Positions 1 through 11,149 of a stretch of 64,000 nucleotides of DNA are shown here, in pieces. Source of the DNA: Mariannaea sp. PMI_226 (lineage: Eukaryota > Ascomycota > Sordariomycetes > Hypocreales > Nectriaceae); assembly GCA_024336345.1 (NCBI GenBank), contig JANFOG010000001.1, positions 5,208,001 to 5,272,000 of the forward strand. Direction: 5' to 3'. Position 1 is the first letter of the stretch. Every line of letters starts with the position of its first letter. Position numbers and translations under genes: made by a program. The notes under the pieces are model-generated. The model saw only the letters and a list, made by a program, of their open reading frames with translations, did not search any database and was not told the origin of the DNA.

Positions 1-495
1 CGAGAGACATTGAGAGAGGAGAGTGCCAGTCCATCTTTATTTTGTATGGCAGACGACCTTTGCTGGGGATCCCTCGACTTTCGAGACTGGGTCCAGCTGC
101 TATTGCGTGTATACACACACGCGCACATAGTCTATATATGTGTAGATATATATCTCAAATATGTCAATCACGAATTACACAGTATGTCTCCTCAACCCTG
201 AACTTGCACGTGCTCAAGATTAGAATATTGACCCCCCTTGTCCCTGTTGCCCCTGAGCGGACCCAGCCGAGGCAGAGAGTAGTAGTAAATGCTGACACAG
301 CTTTTGGCGTCAATATCCGACGCTATTATTGTCTGACCATCTGCACGTGACGGAGTCAAAACGCGCAGATCGTCATGTTCTACTTGGTGAATAAGTAGTA
401 GTCATGTGTACCTTGAAAGCATTTGGGGCAATAATATTAATATTGAGCAATTGAATTTAAGAACTGGATAAATGCAACAGTGATAACCAGCCACA
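1..495. other. Left-edge intergenic / 5' flank of the thiolase-like gene
   Basis: No coding region is supported here. Short open frames have no recognisable protein character and overlap in several frames. A CA/TA-rich tract lies at about 108-160. The segment most likely holds the promoter and 5' leader of the gene starting at 496. Confidence 0.5.
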
Positions 496-2452
496 ATGCA
501 TGTTCCACGTACTACCCCAATCATTGTCGGCGTCGGAGAACTCAGAAACAAACATGCCGAACTCTCCGATGATGCTGAGCCAGCCGTGTTAATTTCGCGC
601 GCTGTCCGACTCGCATTAGAGGATGCTTCCATATCAGAAAAAGATCTGATGGGTGTCGACAGCATCTCCATCGTACCGCCATGGACATGGGCATATCCAA
701 ACTTGCCAGAATTGATCGCCGAGAAATTGAAAGCCAAGCCAAATCACCTCATTACTGGATATCACGGTGGAAACCAGCCTGCCGCTCTTTGCGATGAGGC
801 TGCGCGAAGGATAGCGGTCGGAGAGAGCAGACTTGCCATTGTCGCTGGCGGCGAAGCCCTCGCGTCACGTATGTAGAAAAACGCGAACCCTTTCCAAACA
901 ATTTGACTGAATTAGGAGTTGTCTAGTGGCTCGATTCCAAAAGGCAGGGAAATTGCCTCCTCCCGGCTGGTCTAAGCCGGACCCTGCTGCAAAGGTCATA
1001 TCTCCAAGCGATCTCTCGCTTTTGGGTGAGAGTAAGTAAAAGACCAACCGTACCCCTCTATATTCAACCACTGATCATAACCGTGAAGACGTTGGCACTC
1101 GGCACTCGTTGGGTCTTCCAATTCATATTTATCCCATGTATGAGAATGCTCTGAGAGCTCGCTCACAACAGACACAGCAAGAAAATAACCGAGAGTCTGC
1201 CGAGCTGTATGCAGAGTTTGACAAGATCGCTCGTGCTCAACCATACAGCTGGAGGTTCGGGGAGGCTTCAAGAGATGCCAATGCAATTGGGACTGTGACG
1301 AAGGACAATCGGATGATCTGTACTCCATGTAAGACACTGCTTTTACCAGAGACACTAGAAAAGGGAGATTTGACGCTCACATCACCGCAGATCCGCTCTT
1401 GATGAATGCTTTCAATTCGGTGAATCTTGCAGCCGCTTGCATCATCACCTCGGTAGAGCATGCTGAGCATCTCAGAATCCCCCAGGACAAGTGGATTTAC
1501 GTTCTTGGTGGTGCTGGCACCAGCGTCCATGATAACGGTGAGTATGTAATGGTGTAACGACGACGGCTGGGTCTAATTTGAGTGCAATAGTCTGGGAGAG
1601 ACCTAATTTCCATTCGAGTCCATCATTGGAGCAGTCGATTGATGCAGCTTTGGCTTCGTCACAACTATCCGCCGAAGATATCGACGCGTTTGACTTTTAT
1701 TCGTAAGTTACCACTCCTCGCTCTGCTCCCGTCACACAAAGAAACTAATAAAATTCAAATACAGCTGTTTTCCGATTGTTCCAAAACTTGCCTGCAAACA
1801 TCTTGGTTTATCTCTTACAAGGCCCACAAAGCCCATATCTTTACTCGGGGGCCTGACCTCCTTTGGCGGTGCTGGGAATAATTATTCCATGCATGTACGA
1901 ACTCAGAACTTGGGATCACTGCAAGAAGATTTCTAATAGATCGCAGGCAATCACAGAAATGGTCCGCCAACTGAGGAAGCACACATATCGTAACGGACTT
2001 GTACTTGCCAACGGCGGGTCTCTCACTCACCACCATTCTCTCTGCCTCTCTTGGCAGCCTAGAAAAGGGTCTGAGGGATATGCAAGGCGAAACCCCTTGC
2101 CTCAGCTTACCGAAGACCTGTTCGTACCTCCGATTGATGAGCAAGCAGATGGACCTGCGTCTATTGAGGTAGCTGAGCTCCCTTTCTACCCTTCTGGAAT
2201 TGTACGTTTGTATTGACCAGCTGCTATTAGACTTACACGGTAGAGTACGATCGAAAAGGAAATCCCAAAGTGGCATATATTATTGGGAGAATTTCCCAAA
2301 CTGGACATCGCTTCGTTGCAAACCACGGTGACGCCGCAACCATGCAGAAACTGGTGGACCCGGACCTAGAACCTATTGGACTCTCGGGTATTGTCCATCA
2401 GAGTAGGGATGGAAGAAATCTTTTCTATTTGAAGTCTGAAGCCAAGTTGTAA
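496..2452 (+). CDS. Thiolase-like protein (SCP2/TLP1 type) with PTS1, 8 exons, 516 aa
   Basis: Exons 496-868, 927-1031, 1089-1328, 1391-1537, 1591-1702, 1765-1894, 1947-2168 and 2231-2452 add up to 517 codons. The start is the first ATG and leads directly into the thiolase strand TPIIVGVGEL. The fold matches acetyl-CoA acetyltransferase-like proteins with an extra C-terminal domain (TLP1/SCP2-thiolase group). Visible landmarks are VAGGEALAS, DFYSCFPIVP, the glycine-rich GGLTSFGGAGNNYSMH (supplying a catalytic-type His) and a C-terminal beta domain from about residue 440 (TYTVEYDRKG). The position where thiolases carry the nucleophilic Cys reads GYHGGNQPAAL, with no Cys, and the late CxG motif is also not evident, so classical thiolysis is doubtful. 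The last three residues, AKL, fit a type-1 peroxisomal targeting signal. It may act on an acyl-CoA in the peroxisome; the substrate is unknown. It is convergent with the GH36 gene, 189 bp away. Confidence 0.85.
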
Positions 2453-2641
2453 ACTCATGATGGGGCTAGCACATAGATAGAGCGCATAGCATCTCGGTCG
2501 TGGTGCCTTGGAGCATACGGAGTCTTAGAGAAATACGGGATTGACGAAACAAGTGTAACGCTTTCAGGCATTCAGAATGCTGAATATAAAGTTTATTGTA
2601 TAATCTATCGGTGCAGGAACTGGCTGCCCCGAGTTGGTCCT

Positions 2642-4951
2642 CTAGAGCTTCTCCAACATCACTACTCGACTGTCGCAGTCGCCCTCAAAATAAAACTGCA
2701 TGCCACCGTTCATTAGAGTTGCCCCTGTCAAATCTCGTTCTCCGTCGATTGAATAAGTTGCTACAGGATCTAAGCCTTGTAGACGAATGAATGGCGTGAG
2801 ATGGCTTGTCGTTGCGCGGATCTGGAACACAAACAGGACGCCCTTGCTTCCATCTTCAGACATGAACAGAGCTGCAGGGAAATTGGAATCCTCGGGCAAG
2901 TTGAGACGCCACATGTCTCCCTCGATAATAATTGGATTAATCTTTTCTGCCAGCGCGATCAAACCTGGGATTTGCTTCTTGTCCTCTTCGGGGGTATCGG
3001 CGGGATCGAGCTCCAAGCCGAATGACCCACCCATCATGGCAACGTGAGCGCGGAACTGAATTGAAGTAGTGCGCTTCGTGATTCCATTGGGAACAGCAGA
3101 AACGTGTGCGCCCATAGTAGATGGAGGATAGACCAAAGAGGTACCAAATTGGATGTGAATGCGATCAAGTGCATCCGTGTTATCAGATGTCCACACCTGG
3201 GGGAAATACTGCAAAATACCAGGATCAAAACGGCCACCGCCAGAGGCGCAACCTTCCCAGAGAACATTCGGGAATCGGGAGGTCAGGACATCAAAAACAC
3301 GATAAATGCCCAGCATATACTCGTGGTGGCTAGCTGGGCTATGACACTCATGGATGCCTCGATTGTTGTCCCATTTGACATAGCTGATGGGGGCACTTTC
3401 AAGAATATCTGACAGTGACTTGATAATGAAATCCTGCACATCTTTGAGAGCCAAGTTGAGCACAAGCTGATTTCGTCCTTCGGTACGAGGGTAATTGCCC
3501 GCGTGCATAATCCAGTCAGGATGTTGCTCGTACAGCGCCGACTTGGGGTTGACCATTTCCGGTTCAAACCAGAGGCCAAACTTGAGCTTCTCTGTCGATC
3601 CCGAGACCTGAAGCTGAGTTATTTGATCTACTAGAGGCTTCAATCCGTTAGGGAATCGAGCTGGGTTCGCCTCCCAGTCGCCCAAGCCGGCTTTATCATT
3701 GACACGGGGGTACTTGACTCCGAACCAACCGTCGTCCAGCACCACAAGTTTGACTCCAAGGCTGGCAGACTCCTGAGCTAGCTTGAAAATGGTATTCTGA
3801 TCAAAGTCGAAGAAGAGACCCTCCCAGCTGTTCAACAGAGCCGGCCGTGGCTCTGTGACAAATTTGCTCTTGATGAGATGCTTTCGGTAAAGACGGTGGA
3901 ACTGACGTGACATGTGCCCAAGGCCAGAGTTGGAAAATACAGACACGGACTCTGGAGAGGTAAACGACTGTCCGGGCTGAAGGGACCACGACAACTGGTC
4001 GGGGTTCAGTCCCATCACAGCGCGCGTCAGTCCCTTGGCGCTCTTTTCGACTTCAACACTGAAGGAGCCGGAGTACACGAGAGAAAAGCCCCAAGCGTCA
4101 CCCTGGGACTCGGTTGTAGTTGGCGAAACTATGGAGAAGAAGGGGTTGTGATAGTGTGAGGAATAGCCAGCGGAGCTTCCAAATCTGCAATTTTGAATTC
4201 AGTCAATACCGTTTCAATAAGAATCGAAATTTCTATCTTACCCTTGAACTCCATAGTTGATTTTGCTGCGGGTTCTGGTACACTCCCGTGCCCATTCGCC
4301 TCGTAGCTCAAGCATGTCGTAGTCGTTGTACGGTAGGTCAACGGAAAAGCTGGCGGCCTTTTCAATGGTGATGGCCTCCTCGCCTTCGTTTTTAATGACA
4401 ATGCTGCGAACTATGGCATCACACCCGGGGAACACGGAATATGATAGATCAGCTGCGATATCGCTCTCATGGTCGCGCATATGGACCACCAACGTAGAGG
4501 CATCAGCATCAGTCCCAAAGGTAGAAGGAAGGCCGACTAGACTTGGTTTGCCCCCGATGACGCTGTGAGAATGGTATCGAAAGTCAGTTATGGTGTGCCC
4601 AGACGTGTGCTTGATCCGAATGGCTGGGGTTCGAAAGTCGCCTCGCCCAATATCAGGCAGCTCCCGCCGGAGATGGTCCTGAGGCGACCACCCATGACGA
4701 GGAGGGATTTGGGCAACAGGATCCTCATCTATGTGGCCGCCGAAGTGGTCACCAATGAGCTCGCCGGTCTCGCTATCCGCATGAAAGCGGTATGAGAAAT
4801 TAGCTCCGTTCAGGGCAAAAGAGGTCCCGTTCACCACGATGGCTGCACAAACGGATGTCTGTTAGTCGTGACTTGGTCATGAGGGGAAGCAAGCATGGTT
4901 TGGCGCAGGGAACACCAGTGCTCGAGTCTTACATTTATGTTCAACCTTCAT
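2642..4951 (-). CDS. GH36 alpha-galactosidase, AgaC-like, 3 exons, 720 aa
   Basis: Exons on the minus strand are 4951-4933, 4842-4242 and 4184-2642. Introns are 4843-4932 (90 nt) and 4185-4241 (57 nt); both have GTAAG donors and CAG acceptors, and the total is 721 codons. The first exon is only 19 nt (MKVEHK plus one base). Starting at the ATG at 4837 instead would give a slightly shorter protein. The protein hydrolyses terminal alpha-1,6-galactosides such as melibiose and raffinose. Family marks are the N-terminal beta-sandwich ([31 protein letters not shown]), the (beta/alpha)8 barrel with [10 protein letters not shown] and [10 protein letters not shown], the nucleophile Asp479 in YVKWDNN and the acid/base Asp541 in [12 protein letters not shown]. 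The length fits the roughly 720-750 residue fungal GH36 class. There is no obvious signal peptide, so an intracellular or non-classical location is likely. Confidence 0.93.
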
Positions 4952-6147
4952 ATTGGAAAATGACTGCGAAAAAAGACGTTTGACTGCTTGTGGAAATTGT
5001 GATCATGGCCAAATGATCCCCAGAGATGTGTTTATATGACGTTAGGCCCCGCGCAACGACGGCCCGCTTCTCCGTCTTCAAATGCGGGCTGAGGACTTGG
5101 ATCCGCACCACTAAGAGGACGATGAGGAGCTATCCAGTTCGTTCAGTAGCTACATTAGTTGCAAAGTGCGCCGTTCCATCTTTGAATGGGGCCGTCCAAT
5201 AACCTAGGATCAACAAACCTCTACTCCGCTTTCGGTCCCAATTCTGTAGGCGTTAAGGTGTTGGAAACTGCAAGACTTTCCGAGGGTGGTGGGCATGTTT
5301 GGCAGCTTTCAACTCCACGGCAAGTGCTTAGACCGTTGGTTTGAATATATCTGGTTACATTGGCTATGTCTTCGTACGCCCTGTTTTCTAGTACCCAGAT
5401 ACACGTCACAAGTCGAGCAACGGCTTGACACGAGCATTGCTTGCATACAATCGGTTTTTGTTGAAGTCGATCGCTACCCCACATCGGGTAGCTATCATTG
5501 GGGTTGTGATATTGAATTTCGAGTAATGCACGACATATATGTTGCAGCCAGCAAAAAGTATTGTAGCCCAAATTGAGTACTAGCCTTGGTTCGGTGCCAG
5601 TCTAAAAGAAGTCCTATTAAACAGGCCAGGCATGGCACATCCGAGGGATGTTGAGATACCTTGTAATGCTACCAAACAAAGATGAGATTTTATTTTTCTG
5701 CATTCTTGTTTTTTTTATACCATGAGATTATCATCAAGTCTGCATAGATTGGCTCAACGTGAGCAAGGAGTTTGAATGACGAGGTGGGGAGATGAGTCGA
5801 GAGCTGAGGCCTGCCAGAGTCTGTTGGTTTATGTTCAAACGGATTTATGTTTCACCATGGTCGTATGTGTTGTCAATGGTAGGCGAACACGTGTTGTCCA
5901 ATCAATTCAGCTTTCAAGAATTGCGGCTGAGCAACGACTTCGCCTCGTCCGCATCTGCACATCGCCAGTTGCCTTGTCAAAGTCGCAGCTTTCAAAAGCC
6001 CAAGACTTGCGGCTCGCCAGTATGATTTCTTCACTATTCTCCGACTGCCCAATTCATGAGCATCATCTCTCCGCTTTCGCCCTTGGCCCTCCAACAGCTC
6101 CAGCCCGTGTCTGAGTCTCTCCACGAGGGAACAACATCCTCGCCGAC
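4952..6147. other. Intergenic, divergent promoters of GH36 and STAND-N/ankyrin genes
   Basis: About 1.2 kb between two divergently oriented genes. Several frames of 60-120 codons are open but none looks like a protein. A T-rich tract lies near 5692-5718. It presumably holds both promoters. Confidence 0.5.
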
Positions 6148-8850
6148 ATGGCAGAGGCGGTAGGAGCCGGCGCGAATGTGCTAGCCTTCGTCTTACTAGG
6201 GCTAAAAAGCGCCAAATTTGTCTATGAGACCTTCTCAATAGTTAAAGATGGCCCAGATATTGTTCAGAAGCTCGCGACGGATGTTTGCCGGTTGCATTCG
6301 ATCCTCACTTCATTGCACCAATCCCAAGCCGCCGCCGCCGACCAATACCTCTTGCAACAGGCACAGCAATGCACTCAAGAGCTACAAGATCTGGCAGCAC
6401 ATCTTCAGACATTACGACTTTTGCCAGGTGATAGATTTACAGGAAATTGTTGGAAGAGATTGAAGGTGCTTTTGAAGGAGAAAGAATTGGTCAGAATTGC
6501 CAGCCAAATTAATCAGCACGCGTCACTGCTTAGCCTGCGCATGAACACACTGTCTAGGTACGAATTTTCGTGCTCTCACTCAGGATAAACTCAGTAAAAT
6601 CTGACAGGGTCAAATAGTGAAGCAACGTTTGAGATCAAGGCCGGGCTTCCACAAGTGACTCAGACGCTTGAAAGTACGGTGCAAACGGGGTTCGAACAAC
6701 AGGCTACATATCTTCGACAATTAAATGAAAGCCTCTCTGATGAAATTAAGGAGATGTTACGGGCGCAAAAGTCGGCGCCTGCTGGTGAAAGTATTGATAT
6801 CCTCACGACTCTTCACGCAGCTGTAGACCAAATTGTGGCATCAGCTCAGCAGAACAAGCTCACAAACCCTCAGGAAGAGCACTCAAAGAACGCAGGAGAT
6901 GAGAAAAAACCCTCTTGTACAAACCAACAGTTTCTACAAAGCGTGGATCGCCTTTCCTGCCTTATTGATGAAAAACCAAGGGAGCTTGATGCCTACGCGG
7001 AAGAGGATGATCAAGCAGGCCGTATTATTGATGAGATTCAACAGTTGCTGCAATCCATCCAACGCAATGATGCCCCGGTTGATCGGAAATACAATACGCT
7101 TTCTTCGGAACAAGGGCTCGCTCCATTGTCATTCGAGTCGGGGCTTCGGCGGTTAGGAAGCGGATTCCTTAATGGCATGATGGGAATCAACCAAGGAGGT
7201 AGGCATGGCGGGCTGGTGTACGAGCTGTACATAAATCAGCTAATACTGAACAGGAAAGCAGCGGATAGGCTACGAGCCTGGCATACGGGTCCAACAAGTC
7301 CGAACAATCGACCAGAAGCATACCGAAGGCGGGAAAGTGAGTCTCCTGATTTCGAAACGTCATCGACTTGAGACAGGAGAAGAGGAGAACTACCAAGACC
7401 GTCAGAAACGAAGACGGACAGATTATTCTATATCACTGACCTTTCTACCCGAAAAGTCTCAAGATAAGCATATGATTGTGGCTTCTCTATCTCAGCGTCA
7501 GGTGTCCCCCAATGGAGTCGAATCTATATCAACCTTGATGGTAAACCGAGATTTGCCTTGCGACTCGCAAGTATTTCAAGTGGTAATGGAGGGAAATTTG
7601 CAAGAACTTGAACGCATGTTTAGAAACGGAGACGCCTCTCCACGAGACCACGACGAGTACGGCGCATCGCTGCTTATGGTGAGCTGGAGTCTCTGTTATT
7701 GCTGAAGTATGAGGAAAAGCTGACTTTGGACTCAGTACGCGACACGGCAGCCCCAAGTTTGCAAGTTTTTGATTGCTTGCGGGCTAGATGTTGACCATGT
7801 TGGGATAAGAACTGGAGTCGACGGCTCAGAGTCACTCGTGTAAGTCCGACATCCCCAAATCACTCGCAATTCACACTGACCAAAGTATAGCTGTGCATTA
7901 CAAATAAATGCCACTGATTTTGAGGAGCCAGATGATGAATTGGTGAAAGTGAATCAGTGTCGCAGACTGCTTCTGCAAGCAGGTGCAGACCCAACCGTAA
8001 GCCTAACGCCTAAGAACGCAGGCGCCATGTTTGAGCATATCACCGAAGGGGGAACTGGTGTCAGTGGCATATGATTTCAGGGTAATAAAAGGAAATCGAC
8101 TGATTACGTGAACAGGAAAGTGTGCGACAGCTGTGGAATCGCGAACTGACAGGGCACATTCTAGATATCAATACCACAAAAGTTGAGGGTATGTCCCCAT
8201 TTCTGTGGGCATGCAACTCTCAAAACACAACACCGGACGTGTTGGAGGCCTTTCTTTCCTTGGGCGCCAATATTCACGATCGTCATACCCAAACCGGAGA
8301 AACGTGTCTCCACCTTTGCATCAGTCGTGTGCATCCATGGTGGGCTGGCAAAAATTTCGATTGCATCAAACTTCTCATCGAGAATGGTGCAGATCCCTTC
8401 GCAACGGATAATGATGGATATTCAGTCGCCAAGTTCGCTTACGTCATTGTACCTGACTCTGACGGTGGCTCTTATGCTGGTGACCTTTGGGACGCCGTTG
8501 TAGCAAGCTGTGGCTACAGCGTCTCACAATTTCGTTCGAAGAAGCTCAGAAGATGGGGGAATTACACTGATATGTACAATCGAGATCACTTTGAGCTGCT
8601 CTGGGTCATGGCAGGGACCGAGTGCCCATATCGGGACGATGAGCCATGGCCACCCCTAGAGCCGGGGGAGACACCCGATGATGAGACCGATGACGACGAG
8701 ACCGATGACGAAAACGATGATGATGATGAGGAAGATGACGGTGATGAGGAAGACGACGATGAAGACGATGATGATGAATTGGAGCTTTTAGCAACCCTCT
8801 CTGATGACAGCGAATCTGGTGGTGTGTGGCTCTGGCAGCTGGAGACTTAA
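6148..8850 (+). CDS. STAND/HeLo-type N-terminal domain protein with ankyrin repeats and acidic tail, 791 aa
   Basis: Exons 6148-6557, 6618-7336, 7377-7678, 7736-7839, 7891-7996 and 8116-8850 sum to 792 codons. The fifth intron (7997-8115) is the least certain, because the frame stays open into it for about 25 codons; the third exon follows an intron of only 40 nt. Residues 1-135 (start MAEAVGAGANVLAFVLLGLK) resemble the fungal N-terminal domain of STAND/NLR proteins, a helical, HeLo-like fold with a hydrophobic first helix. Residues about 140-330 are coiled and Q/E-rich. From about residue 420 there are ankyrin-like units (NLQELERMFRNGDASPRDHD, GMSPFLWACNS, GETCLHLCIS, IKLLIENGADPFATDNDG). 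The C-terminus has a run of Asp/Glu at about 8680-8780. No NACHT or NB-ARC P-loop is present, so this is not a complete NLR. A role in signalling or non-self response is inference from domain type only. Confidence 0.78.
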
Positions 8851-9994
8851 AAGAGAATGGGGGAAGGAAGATCAACACTGAGACTGTTGGTAATTTCATG
8901 AACTATCAACACTATTCCACCCCTCGAATGATTGAATAGAACCAACAATAAATACAGAAAGTCTGGGTGTGAATAGCTCTAACTTGTTCAAAAATTTTAC
9001 ATTGCAATAGGGAAGAATAAAGGCTCAGCGGTCACATAGGCCAGAGGGTACCAAGAATGGAGGCTACAAACCATCTATAAAATGTGTGACCATGGAGCAC
9101 TAGGCGTGTTTGAGGAGTTTCTTGTGATAAACCTCACATAGGCAGTGCAGCTACGAGTATTATTTGCAGCTGCACCAATGATAGGCTAATTGAGTCCATG
9201 TAGCACATCGATGCTCTTTCTAGTACATTAATCCTCCAGTTAAAACTGCAGTGTTAGGCAGCCTCGGTGGCCAAGGCGATAATAACAGTGCAACTACTAT
9301 TACCGAGCTATCAAACATAACTAGAGATCCCTATACAGGATGATACTAGTAAGGGCAAAGACGTACGTGATATGAACAAGCCCAAAGAGCTTAAGCGGAG
9401 CTAGGAGTTCTCCTAGGTTCCGACTCGAAGTCAGCGCCCGGGGATAATCACAAAGTTGAACTGGACAACCAACCATCTCGCGCATTGAAAGTTAAGCAAC
9501 ATTCAACACACTGCTGGATAATATCCCACATTTGGGCTAAGATCACATTCTCGTTCACGACAAGCATTTATTCGGTCTTTTCTATTTCAGCCTAGATTGT
9601 GAGGCATTCTTTATCATGGTTATCAAAGGGTCAGAGTGAGTTCGTCACATACTCCGTTGGGAATCGTGCTGCCGGATGCCTTTCTACCTGCAAAAACAAC
9701 TAGTCAATATATTCTCAACCTGAAATTCCCTCGTACACTGCATACTCTTCTTTTAATCTCCACTCCCTGTAGATACTCGGTACTAAGGCGTAAATACGTG
9801 GAAGAGTGGTGCGGAACTCAATTCTGGTAGGACAGTCGAAAGTCCGCAACTCCGCAACTGTGCAAGTTTATAAAACCTGTCTGTTAACCGAATTATACGA
9901 TGCCTAGGACTTTTCTTTTCTTTCTTTTTTCTCACATTTAAACCTATTCATTTCTCATTTCACTCAAAAAGTATTTACCTCAAACTCTTTCAAT
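8851..9994. other. Intergenic, promoter of NmrA-like gene
   Basis: About 1.1 kb without a supported gene. A 7-bp inverted repeat with a 2-bp spacer sits at 9401-9416 (CTAGGAG TT CTCCTAG). A pyrimidine-rich stretch (about 9908-9975, with repeated CTTTT and TTTCTTT) lies just before the ATG at 9995 and is typical of fungal core promoters and leaders. Confidence 0.5.
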
Positions 9995-10921
9995 ATGGCA
10001 ACCAATACGCAAACCGCCTTCGTCACCGCTGCGACTGGTGCGCAAGGATCAGTTGTTGCTCGTCAGCTTCGGGAGCTTGGATGGAATGTCCATACAACAG
10101 CTCGTAACATTGAGTCACCCGCCGTAAAGAAATTGCAAGCCCTCGGCGTGGAGGTCTCGGCGGGCAGCTGGGATGACGAAGAGGTCCTTACTACAGCTAT
10201 CACAGGCTGCTCGCATCTTTTTCTTAACCTGATGCCCAATATTGCAAATTTCACATCAGAGCTCCCCTACGCTGAAAGGATCCTCGCCATCGCCAAGGCA
10301 GCAGGGGTTAAGCATGTAATCTACTCCAGTGCTTTGACTGTCAAGTTCAACAACCAGCGGAAGAACCCCTTCCCAGATAGCCCTGTTACCAAGGCATATG
10401 GCTGGAAAGGAGAGGTTGAAGCTGTCGTCAAAAAAGCCGGCTTTGAAGTCTGGACCATCCTTCGCGGAGGGTATTTCATGGTCAATTTCCTCACACCCAA
10501 GGTGAACTTCATGTTCCCTTCCTTGGTCACAACAAATAAATGGACTTCGGCCTACACGCCGGAGGTGCGTTTGCCCCTGATTGACATGGAGGACCTGGCC
10601 AAGTTTGCGGTCGCTGCGTTCCAAGACCCAGCTCGGTTCCATCAGCAGGAGATCCAGGTCGCCAGTGAGGTATTATCCATTGAGGAAGTGATTCAACAGC
10701 TTGGGGAGGCTACCGGAAGGCCCATGACCAATGAGTTTTTGACTGAAGAGGAGATAGAGGCCCAAAAGGCCACAAACTTGTTTATCATTGTTCAACTTCT
10801 ATCCCGTGACTTGGACAAAAGCGTGGACCTTGACGAAGTCAAGTCGTGGGGCATTCCATTGGGAACATTCCGACAATTCCTAAAGAGGGAGCATGAGTGG
10901 CTCAAGGAGACCTACCCCTAA
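9995..10921 (+). CDS. NmrA-like NAD(P)-binding protein, single exon, 308 aa
   Basis: An uninterrupted frame with a Rossmann start: FVTAATGAQGSVVARQL carries the GxxGxxG dinucleotide-binding loop at about residues 13-19. Further NmrA-family marks are the acidic residue region VSAGSWDDEE, the strand-helix AGVKHVIYSSAL (about residue 100), the segment ILRGGYFMVNF (about residue 165) and LPLIDMEDLAKFAVAAF (about residue 200). The family includes the nitrogen-metabolite repressor NmrA as well as isoflavone-reductase-like and quinone-reductase-like oxidoreductases; which activity applies cannot be told here. The canonical YxxxK of classical SDRs is not apparent. It is convergent with the MFS gene, 228 bp between stop codons. 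Confidence 0.9.
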   Translation: MATNTQTAFVTAATGAQGSVVARQLRELGWNVHTTARNIESPAVKKLQALGVEVSAGSWDDEEVLTTAITGCSHLFLNLMPNIANFTSELPYAERILAIAKAAGVKHVIYSSALTVKFNNQRKNPFPDSPVTKAYGWKGEVEAVVKKAGFEVWTILRGGYFMVNFLTPKVNFMFPSLVTTNKWTSAYTPEVRLPLIDMEDLAKFAVAAFQDPARFHQQEIQVASEVLSIEEVIQQLGEATGRPMTNEFLTEEEIEAQKATNLFIIVQLLSRDLDKSVDLDEVKSWGIPLGTFRQFLKREHEWLKETYP

Positions 10922-11149
10922 CTGCTCAAATATTCAATGATACGAGTGGTATTGCGAGAAGGGACTATTATACTTAGATAGACTACTTGCTCATTTTTAG
11001 CCTCCAAAGAACTAGTTTGCGAGACCGTGTAAGCGCAATTATCTAGTATTCATCCTTTCCATAACCATAATTTAAGCACATCAAACTATCACTGCTCTGG
11101 TAATGAACGGTGAATGAGCTCTCATCATTTCCCAGCATCTCACAGTAAC

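Noticed and set aside
8606..8899. His-rich minus-strand frame
   Set aside because: It is simply the complement of the Asp/Glu-rich tail of the ankyrin gene.
9253..9425. tRNA-derived repeat suggested by box A-like and box B-like fragments
   Set aside because: The two fragments are about 140 bp apart and do not fold as a tRNA; no tail or target-site duplication seen.
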